The notes beneath the pieces are model-generated. The model was given only the letters and a program-made list of their open reading frames with translations. It did no database searches and was not told the DNA's origin. From positions 5,006,134-5,070,133 of the forward strand of contig OY747712.1 of the NCBI GenBank assembly GCA_963556495.2: DNA of 64,000 nucleotides, written 5' to 3'. Within the stretch, counting starts at the first letter, position 1; each line of letters begins with the position of its first letter. The position numbers and the translations under genes are program-made. Of this stretch, positions 55,795 through 64,000 are shown piece by piece. The stretch comes from Valencia hispanica. Taxonomy: Eukaryota > Chordata > Actinopteri > Cyprinodontiformes > Valenciidae.

Positions 55795-58700
55795 GTGAGT
55801 TCCCTTTCTTCCCCAAATCGCTGACCTGTAGATATGCTGTTCTCTCTCTGCCACGATGGCTAAGTTCCTTCATTTGTGTAATTACACTAATCACACAATG
55901 AGATATCAATTAACAGCTCATGTGTTAAATGTTGCATGCATGAATTAAATCCTTTTATTTCTGCAGCGCTTTCTGGCAGCTCCGTGTTCTGTCCGGACCA
56001 GGAGGGCAGCAGCCAAGACGCAGGTCACGTAATTGGTGAGAATCGTGATTTATAATCATCTTTATTTTGAAATATAGAATGTTAAACTTGAGGCATCTTA
56101 ACGGTCACCACACAGGCTGCTTGGATTAATTAAAATTAATGACTCAAGCTAAAGGTTGCTGGTTCACTGGGTCGAGAGGATGACTCGACATGTGATGCTG
56201 GATCAAAGCCTGCAGGAGGTTTTCTTTAGGGACTTTAATCTTGTATAAATTAGTTTAATTAGCAAATTTGTACTTGAAGCTAATTCTATTTTAAACCAAG
56301 AGAAGCTGATGTTGGAATCAGTTCCTATATGAATTTGTTTTTATGTTCTGGTGGTTTGACCTTTTATTTGACAGTGCAAAAACATGCTCAATCCGCTTAT
56401 GTCTCTTTAAGTGAACGTACAATAAAATAAACATCTAGAATGATATCACTGTGAGAAAACAATATTTGGGAGATGCATCCACCCCACAGCCACAGAGGAG
56501 TCACCACAGGGACCGCCATGATCAGGGCAGGCAGGTATCCACAGCACAGCCAATGAGGCTGCAGTGCTTTTCCACCAAACAAGCGACCAATGGCAGCGAC
56601 CTCCACGGCTAAACTGGAGGGGCTCCCAGCGAGAAGGATCCCCATGAAAGAAACACTGGAGTTAGTAGATAAATAATACAACAAAATTATTTAAAATAAA
56701 TTAATAAAATAAAGAACAAGATAAAAAATAAAAATTAGATAAATAAAATACCTCAATTAAAAGCCAAGCTAAAAAACTAGGAAACACTGGAGTTAGTCTG
56801 TATAAAACAATTCGTAAAAACAATTTGTAAAAACATTTCAGTAACGCATATTAAGAATAATAATAAAAATATATAGATAAATAATAAATAAATAATTTAA
56901 AATAAATACATAAAATAAAGAAGGAAAGATAAAAAAAATTCGTAAAAACAATTTGTAAAAACACTTCAGTAACGCATATTAAGAATAATAATAAAAATAT
57001 ATAGATAAATAATAAATAAATAATTTAAAATAAATACATAAAATAAAGAAGGAAAGATAAAAAAAATTAGATAAATAAAATAACTCAATTAAAAGCCAAG
57101 CTAAAAAACTAGAAAACACTGGAGTTAGTCTGTATAAAACAATTCGTAAAAACACCTTAGTAACACATGATTAGAATAATAATAATAATAAAATATACTA
57201 AAATAAATAAATAAATAATAATTGAAAATAAATAAATAAATAAAATAAAGAAGATAAAATAAAATGAAAAATTAGAAAAAATACCTCAATTAAAAGCCTA
57301 GCTAAAAAACAAGGAAACACTGGAGTTAGTCTGTATAAAACAATTTGTAAAAACACTTCAGTAACACAATAATAATAATATTATTATATAAAAATAAATA
57401 GATAAATGGTAATAAAAAATAATGATAATTGAAAATAAATAAATAAATAAAATAAAGATTAGGATAAGATAAATAAAAATCACAGAAATAAAATACCTCA
57501 ATTAAAAGCCAAGCTAAAAAGGTAGTTCTTTAGCCTCTTTTTAAAAACATCAGCAGTTTCTGCGGCCCCGAGGTTCTCCAGCAGGCTGTTGGACACACAA
57601 GAGCCGTAATGGTGGAATGAGGCTTCGCCATATGTCTTTGTTCTGACTTGTGGAACAACTAAATCGATCATTATTTTGCTGAATCACAACTTATTTTTTT
57701 AGTTTTTCTGCCAGAGGTGGCCCAGATTTTTATTTAAAATCGCCTTGTATTTTAATTTTCACAATGCCATGCGGTCTGACAAGGTTCCCACAATCTTTGG
57801 AGGAGCAACAGGCCCACAGCATCACTCAGTAGGGGTGTAACAATACACAAAATATCACTGTTCGGTATGTATTTGGGCTTTTAAAGTCACCGTTTGGTAC
57901 ATTTTAATCAAGAAAAATAAATACAAATGTGCACATTACCTTTCTTTTTCAAACAACCTTTTTTCCTGAATTTGTTCCTTTCGATTCCTGAAATTTATTT
58001 GATTTTATAATGTTTTATAAGTTAATGGAAGTTGAAAATATAGAACTGACTGGAGATTTGATTGGATTTTTTATAAATAAAATTGTACAAGCAGACATAG
58101 CCAGAGTAGAAAACAATATAACGTGTGTACTGAACCGACAGGGCCGTACCAGAAAACACAAATACATGTTCTGTTACACCCATGTCACTCATCCTCCACC
58201 ATACTTAACAATAGTGAGTTATTTCACAGTAGACCTTCCTGGAGTGTTTGTTGCGGAAAAACATGATATTACATGATCGGTTCCCATTAGTTTAGCCAAT
58301 TCTCCATGTTTACATTTGTGATGGTAGGACAGAAAATAATTATTTTTTTACACGGCTCCCAAACAGCGCATGCAGATAGAGACCAACGGTTGATGGTAGC
58401 ATTTCCTGATCTCCTGATCTGCCGTACACAAACATGTTCTGTTGTCTTCCCCATTTTGAACATGTCACATCATATTTGCAACGCAGCGAATCAGAAAGTT
58501 ATGGAACAGCTTGAGACACATTTACTGTAATGTAAAAATAAAAATAAAAATTAAATGAAGTAAGGTTTTAAAAATGCTTTTGCTGGTTTTATTTTGATAG
58601 GACTTGTTGCCAATAATTTAATCACAACTGATTTTGTAAGAATTAAAAATATTTAGAGGTTTTTTTTCCTCTCAGCTCTCAAATTAAAGTTTTGAACTTT

Positions 58701-61700
58701 CTGCATTTTTCAGCGTGAGATGACGCTACACAGAGGAAAATCTGTGGCGAAAAGAAACATGATTTAAATGATGAAACGTTACAAACTGCACAACGAAATG
58801 ATTGTTTTAAAGCTTTTTTTAGGGGTAATATTAACATTTAAATCTAAATCTAATCTAAATTGATTTGCGGTAAGAAGCCAAAGTTATAATTAGAACGGAA
58901 TCAGAAAGTCATTGATCACTAATTAAAAATCTCCAGACACTTTTCCTGTAATGTAAAAAAAAAAGTGAGGTAAGGTTTTAAAAATACTTTAGTTTTATTA
59001 TGATAGGACTTGTTGTTGCCAATTATTTAATCACGACTGATTTTGTAAGAATAAAAAACATTTAGGTTTTTTTTTTCTCTCAGCTCTCAAATTAAAGATT
59101 TAAATTTTCTACATTTTTGAAGGTGAGATGGAAAATCTGGCAAACAGAAACATCGTTTCACATGAGGAAACGTTACAAACTGCACAAAGCTGATGATTTT
59201 AAAGCTCTTATAACATTTAAATTATTTCTAACCTAAATCATCTTCCTGTAAGAAAACAGTTATGATTAGTAGCTAAAGCAGCTGATTTTTTGTAGGATTG
59301 AGTGTTTATAATCCATCAACGTCTCGATTCTCTTACAAAGAGTGGTTCTTCTTTGTGCGACCGTTTGTTCAGTTGTTCACATCCTTGTGCGCTATGCTGT
59401 TCAGAGGTGTGGCCTTCAGTTTCCGCCCTGCATGGAGTCGGTGTGATCATCTATGAGTAAATCTTCATTCAGTCAACTCCATCTTCTTCCTCCGTTGGAT
59501 TCACCTGGCTCCACGCCGTCTTTGACAATTTCCCCTCGCTACTGAGCTTTGTGTCCAAGCTGCGGTGTGCATCAGGGGCGTGTCCCCGGGACCTTGAGGA
59601 TTACGGCTGTTCCTGCAGATATGTGGCACCCGGGTACCCTGTGGATCCTCTGGACACGTAAGGAGAGCCCAGATGAACTCACATTGATTCTCAAATCCAC
59701 ATGACTTGTTTTGCATTAAGGATAAAAAGAGAAGCTGGAAATGTTGCTGCTTATTTTAAACGCATTTTTCAGGAGCCATGAAATGTGTAAAAACACAATT
59801 TTTCTACTTTGGCTTCCAGGAATAGTGACAAACTGGGTTCTTTTTAATTTTCATAATCACATTTCACCTCCACTCTCACTTTGTGAAAGATTTTGTAGCT
59901 TTTTTTTTTACTGAAAAGGTTGCTGCAATTATATCCCTGTCTTCATCTATTTTGGACCCTGCTATAAATGCATCTACATGATCTGTTGTCTTTGAGCAGT
60001 TTGAGCCTGTGTCCCTTTCTGAGCTGTCAAAGGTGGTTCGCCATCTTAAGCCATCTTATTCTGCCTTCGACAGGGTTCACCCCTCTTTAATTGAAGGCAA
60101 GGCAACTTTATTTGTATATCACACTTTCAACAACAAGGCAATTCAAGGTGTTTTGGGAGACAAGGGTATAAAATATAATAAAAGTAGCAATAACAGCATA
60201 AAACAACATTAGAGACACATAACAAATGACACATTAAAACATATGACATTCCAGGTATTATTAATATCTTACTCAAAGGGAGCTCTAAACAGCTGAGTTT
60301 TTAACTTTTATTTAAATGAACTCTTTGTTTCAGCAGCTTTATAGTTTTCTGGAAGTTTGTTCCAGATTAGAGGAGCATAGAAACTAAAAGCTGCTTCTCC
60401 ATGTTTGGTTCTAATTCTAGGGATGTTTAGTAGGCTAGAGTTGGAGGACCTGAGTGGTCTTGTTGGTTTGAACCATGACAACAGGTCTTCAACATATTTT
60501 GGTGCTAAGCCATTCAATGATTTCTAAACTAGTAGACGTATCTAGAAGTCTATTCTCTGAGCTACAGGGAGCCAGTGTAAGGACTTTAGAACTGGGGTGA
60601 TGTGCTCTACTTTCCTGGTTCTAGTGAGGAACACGAGCAGCAGCGTTCTGGATCAGCTGCAGCTGTCTGACTGACTTTTTAGGCAGACCTGTGAAGACGC
60701 TGTTGCAGTACTCAATCCCACTAAAGGTAAACGCATGGATGAGTTTTTCTAGGTCGTGTTGCGACTTTAGTCCTTTAATCCTAGAAATGTTCTTCAGGTG
60801 ATAGAACGCTGACCTTGTTATTGTCTTTATGTGACCCTGGAGGTTCAGGTCTGAGTCCATTACTACACCTAGATTTCTGGCCTGATCAGTAGTTTCTAGC
60901 TGTATTAACTGAAGCTGTGTGCTGACTGTTGATCGTTCCTCTTTAGGTCCAAAAGTAATTACTTCTGTTTTGTTTCTGTTCAGCTGGAGAAAGTTATGGC
61001 ACATCCATCCATTTATTTGGTCGATGCATTTACTTAGGGTTTGGATGGGTTCAGAGTCACCTGGTGACATTGTAATGTAAAGCTGAGTGTCATCCGCGTA
61101 GTTATGGTAACTAATGTTATCGGTTGCTGTAATCTTGCCTAGTGGGAGCATGTAGATATTAAATAAGAGGGGCCCTAAGATGGAGCCCTGGGGCACCCCA
61201 CATGTGATTTCTGTTCGTTCTAATGAAAAGTTTCCTATTCAAACAAAGAAATCCCTGTTCTTTAGGTAAGACTCAAACCAGCCAAGTGCTGTATCAGAGT
61301 CCGACCCAGCTCTCTACAGTCGTTTCAATAAAATATCATGATCAACAGTGTCAAATGCTGCACTGAGGTTCTACAGTCTGTATTTCTGCGAATGTCATTG
61401 AATACTTTGACGAGGACAGTCTCAGTGCCATGGTGAGCGCGGAAACCAGACTGAAAAACATCAAAGCGGTTTGTCATTTTTATGAAGCTATTTAACTGCT
61501 GAAACAGCTTTTTCAAAATTTTTACTGATGAATGGGAGATTAGAGATTGGCCTGTAGTTCTGCATTAACATGTTGTCCAGATTCTTCTTCTTTAGCAGTG
61601 GTTTAATAACTGCTGTTTTTAAAGCCTGGGGGAAGACACCTGATAGCCGGGATGAGTTCACTATTTGAATCAGATCCGACCCAATAACAGGAAGAACTTT

Positions 61701-64000
61701 CTTTAGAAAAGCTGTGGGTCGGATATCAAGACAGCAGGAGGAGGAGCTTAATTGGTTAATGATTTCTTCTGGGTTTTTTTGGTTTAATTTATGGAATTCT
61801 GATATTTTCTGTACATGGGTGTTAATTGGGTATAACATTAGTAGTGGGTTCGGTACTGCGGTACAGACCGACCGTCTAAATGATGAGGGTGTGTGCATGA
61901 AAACTACCGGTAGCGTTTTCTTCGGCGCATAATCTTAACCCACATGTCTGTCTCACTTGTGTGCTTGCTGCTATAGCGCCCCCCGGAGGCCGTTAGCCAT
62001 TAATAAAATCTATAAATTAGACCCCATCGTTTTATAGAACGCCGGGTCCAAAGCGTTACGCTACTTGTTTTTAAAGCCTTGAATGACCTGGCTCCTCCTT
62101 ATTTGTCTGAGCCATCTTGTTCCAGCCAGGACTTTAACGTCACCTTCTCCGGTCTTATTGGAGGCTCCTTCATCAAGGGTCCGATCCCGGAGCCTTTTCA
62201 GTGGCTGCTACTAAATTGGTTTGCCGCTCGATAAATCGAGCCGCTCAGACTCTTTCAGATTTTAAAATCTGTGTGAGCCCGTGCATGCCTGCCTGTATGT
62301 ATATATGTGGGTGTGCGTTGTGTAGTTTGAATGGCCTGGTTGTTGTTTCCATTGCATCATTATTGTTTTTTGTTTATGTTCACATGGTGTAAGCAGAATT
62401 AATAATTAAAATATTAATAATAATGTTGAAATTGAAAGCTGATTACATCTGGTCTGGGCTATTTTGTTGTTCTCTGGTGTTGGTGAGGCCATCTAATTTG
62501 TAACATTTTTAAAATAAGAATGGGTTGGGCGTTTATAGGACTTTTTTTCTTCATCCTACTACTGTTCTTTTTGTCATGGAATGTATTACTGTTGCGTTTG
62601 CTGTAGGGATGTAAGAAAATATCGATACACAGATATATCGCGATATTTTATTTCCCGATATTGTATCGATATTCAAAAGAAAAATATCGATTTTTTTTTT
62701 TTTTCAAAGGATTTGAATGGAACCATTAATGATGACAGTAATTTTTGTAGTTAAATTATATGTATAACTGGTAGTTTGTGGCTGTTTTCTCCTTCGTTCC
62801 AGTGGATCAACTAGATCTAGTAATAAAAACTGGACGTGTTAAAGTATGAAACATGTTGGAGTGTTTAGAATGATGGGACAGTTTTCCTACTGTTAATTTG
62901 AGTTTTAAAAATCACAAGCTTACCCATAGTATCGCGATATATCCTATCGTCAGATTTTTGCCAAAACACATCCCTAGTTTGCTGGATGGTTTTTGTGGCA
63001 TTTTGTGTAGCATTACGATGAAAAGAGAAAAAAAAATTAAATGAATTAAATATAGGACTCATTTTTATTTGTCTTTTAACTAGGATATCTCAAGTTTAGA
63101 ATCCATTTCTGATGGGAATTGTGATTTTTATTGTGTTTAACTACAACTGTAGTCTTTTTATTTCATTCTTTTATTTATTTTTATTACTTGTACAGCACTT
63201 TGGGCAACCATGTTGTATTAAATTTGCTTTATAAATAAATCAGAATTGAAGTGATGCCTGGAGAGGGTTCAAGTTGGATCTTTTTTTCTTTGCTGGTTTC
63301 TGCCCTGCAGCTGCTGTGCTACTCACAGACAGTGTTACCAGGATGCTGCCCCCTGCAGGCAGCAGCTGCCTCCTTATGACTTCACCTGCTCTGCAGCAAA
63401 CAGCAGCTGTGGTGAGTCTGAGACCGAGCGCCGTCCCTGGGATCCCTCCTGAGGACCTGGTGGGTTCATCGTCCCTTCCTTCTCCTGCAGACGTCGGGGA
63501 CCCAGGGGCGAGGTTCTGTGAATGTGACCGAGCCGCCGTCGACTGCGTGACTCAGAGCCCCTATAACTCGACTCTGAGGGGTCTCAAGGAGTCGTTCTGC
63601 TCTGCTGGACTAAAACTAATAGAAATTTGTGATTTCCAGACACTCAAGTTTGAATCTGTTTCTGATTTTCTCTAAATCTTGCAGCCTCAGAAATGTACAT
63701 GCACTTCCATAAATACTTGGAGGACATTTTCCTATCGAGGTACACCTGACTTCAACATTTGACCACCTCTTCCTAGTAGAACTGGATGGTTTCTAGCCAC
63801 AGACTCGGCTTTTAAACCTCTCCTGTCGATTGTTGGTATGGTTGAGGTTGGGAACCAGTTCGGATCTGTGTTGGCGCTCATTGTCCGTACGGACTCCCAT
63901 TTCAATATAGCACAGTAATACAGATATGGATTTATGGATCTAGATTGCAAATGGGTCATATTACGAATAATTACACTCCAACCATTAGATGGCAAAAAAG
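55752..64000 (+). CDS. oc90: otoconin-90, 5' part (runs off the window)
   Basis: Otoconin-90 is the main matrix protein of otoconia/otoliths and carries PLA2-like domains that bind mineral rather than hydrolyse lipid. Here: a signal-peptide exon, a short linker exon, then three exons giving domain 1 in order: [46 protein letters not shown], and [18 protein letters not shown]. The Cys framework of secreted PLA2 is clear. Catalytic His is present (CCATH), but the next residue, Asp in enzymes, is Arg, and the calcium loop reads YGCSCRY instead of YGCxCG. Joins after 59473 are in frame. Between 56035 and 59473 the phases do not match (1 against 0), so at least one exon is unplaced. Later exons lie beyond 64000. 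Confidence 0.88.
55967..56035 (+). CDS. oc90: oc90 exon 3 (linker)
   Basis: 69 nt, enters in phase 1 (tttctgcag|cg) and leaves in phase 1 (attg|gtgaga). It encodes [20 protein letters not shown] then HVI. In frame with the signal exon. Confidence 0.65.
56397..56684 (-). other. hydrophobic open stretch on the opposite strand
   Basis: 95 codons with acceptor-like ctaactccag inside its start, then [40 protein letters not shown] and [19 protein letters not shown]. It looks like part of a multi-pass membrane protein or of a repeat. The phrase at its start (aacactggagttagt, + strand) recurs in the array that follows. Not recognised. Confidence 0.25.
56639..57500. repeat. AT-rich tandem repeat
   Basis: The phrase aacactggagttagtctgta and its surroundings recur near 56785, 57115 and 57320, with smaller internal duplications (cgtaaaaacaatttgtaaaa). 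Unit about 150-210 bases with irregular (aata)n fill. Confidence 0.7.
57505..57680 (-). mobile_element. LINE C-terminal fragment
   Basis: The minus strand encodes [20 protein letters not shown] then [15 protein letters not shown], the conserved end of L2-type LINE proteins. Confidence 0.6.
57830..58300. mobile_element. probable MITE starting taggggtgtaacaatacac
   Basis: The start and inner phrases (cggtatgtatttgggctttt, gtgtactgaaccgacag) resemble hAT-type MITEs. The right end was not found, so the limits are rough. The open stretch at 58010-58276 lies inside it. Confidence 0.4.
58525..59240. repeat. tandem duplication, ~375-bp unit
   Basis: 58528-58900 and 58950-59240 share taaggttttaaaaa, ttgataggacttgttgcc, ctgattttgtaagaat and ctctcagctctcaaattaaa in the same order. 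Confidence 0.8.
59473..59657 (+). CDS. oc90: oc90 exon: first part of PLA2-like domain
   Basis: 185 nt, acceptor attcag at 59472, entering phase 0, leaving phase 2 (gacac|gtaagg). It encodes [20 protein letters not shown] through [18 protein letters not shown] and YPVDPLD. The calcium-loop position has Arg instead of Gly. Confidence 0.85.
60092..61905 (-). mobile_element. L2-type LINE copy in oc90 intron
   Basis: Minus-strand parts in order: 61488-61898 ([37 protein letters not shown]), 61325-61516, 60621-61196 ([35 protein letters not shown]) and 60308-60517 ([20 protein letters not shown]). The RT motif YADD is intact, but frames are broken. The tail (aaggcaaggcaactttattt, + strand) is at its left end. 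Sequence at 61906-62040 could not be assigned. Confidence 0.85.
62604..62976. mobile_element. hAT-type MITE, complete 373-bp copy
   Basis: Ends tagggatgt and acatcccta are perfect inverted repeats. The 8-bp direct repeat gtttgctg flanks it (62596-62603 and 62977-62984). Best-preserved member of the family in the window. Confidence 0.92.
63311..63411 (+). CDS. oc90: oc90 exon: central part of PLA2-like domain
   Basis: 101 nt, acceptor ccctgcag, entering phase 2 and completing a Thr codon, then [33 protein letters not shown]; donor tgtg|gtgagt, phase 1. His is kept but the following Asp is Arg. An N-S-S sequon is present. Confidence 0.88.
63491..63610 (+). CDS. oc90: oc90 exon: last part of PLA2-like domain (3' edge uncertain)
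   Basis: Acceptor tcctgcag at 63490, phase 1. It encodes [40 protein letters not shown]. The Asp of the C-x-C-D helix is kept; N-S-T is a sequon. No strong donor follows, so the end is nominal: the frame stays open to 63675. Confidence 0.8.
63676..64000. other. oc90 intron up to window edge
   Basis: No further exon recognised; the second PLA2-like domain is not in the window. Confidence 0.5.

Larger units (their letters stand above)
59930..63250 (+). mobile_element. second L2-type LINE copy hosting two insertions
   Basis: Pieces at 59935-60090 ([20 protein letters not shown]), about 62060-62400 ([17 protein letters not shown]) and the tail at 63190-63250 (gtacagcactttgggcaacc, tttgctttataaataaatca) are collinear. 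The gaps are filled by the inverted L2 copy (60092-62040) and the hAT MITE (62604-62976). Confidence 0.65.

Noticed and set aside
1..64000. tRNA, rRNA, CRISPR, or bacterial operons
   Set aside because: None seen; the sequence is clearly vertebrate nuclear DNA.

Overview
This is vertebrate nuclear DNA, most likely from a ray-finned (teleost) fish. Split genes with consensus GT-AG introns sit in AT-rich sequence packed with transposon families typical of fish: L2, Rex1 and L1/Tx1-like LINEs, Tc1-like elements with long inverted repeats, and many hAT-type MITEs. I cannot name the species. No RNA gene, CRISPR array or bacterial-type feature was seen.

Only two host genes are supported, both on the + strand. 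(1) A gene I assign to hhla1 runs from a 5' UTR exon ending at 456 to a stop codon at 32003-32005. Twelve coding exons join in frame to a 403-residue secreted, N-glycosylated, Ser/Thr-rich protein with a cysteine-rich C-terminus. The name rests mainly on gene order: in human, HHLA1 lies directly upstream of OC90 in the same orientation. (2) The 5' half of oc90 (otoconin-90) has a likely 5' UTR exon near 52.1 kb, a signal-peptide exon at 55.75 kb and three exons of the first phospholipase-A2-like domain at 59.5-63.6 kb. The rest lies beyond the window. The PLA2-like domain lacks the usual calcium-binding residues, so it is a structural, non-enzymatic version, as expected for an otoconial matrix protein.

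Layout. 0-5 kb: hhla1 exons 1-3, a decayed 21-bp repeat, a dead Tc1 element and a hairpin. 5-8 kb: MITEs and LINE tails. 7.8-10.8 kb: five hhla1 exons. 11.3-12.8 kb: a 135-bp array. 14.7-16.4 kb: two Ser/Thr-rich exons. 16.4-26.6 kb: a 10-kb intron of nested hAT-type elements. 26.7 kb: the Cys-rich exon. 27.4-31.5 kb: an L2 LINE, a 57-bp array of 26 units and a small ORF. 31.9 kb: last hhla1 exon. 32.3-41.1 kb: an L1-like LINE split by at least four insertions. 43.3-45.3 kb: two fused Tc1 elements. 46.8-51.5 kb: Rex1 and scrambled L2 copies. 52-64 kb: oc90, with LINE and MITE nests in its introns.

No clearly new biological system was found. The items most worth a second look are the 1.33-kb retroposon-like insertion carrying a small membrane-type ORF (34657-35990), the 57-bp array kept in exact register and leading into an ORF (29326-31010), and the repeated RxKR sites and equal-length 84-nt exons of hhla1.
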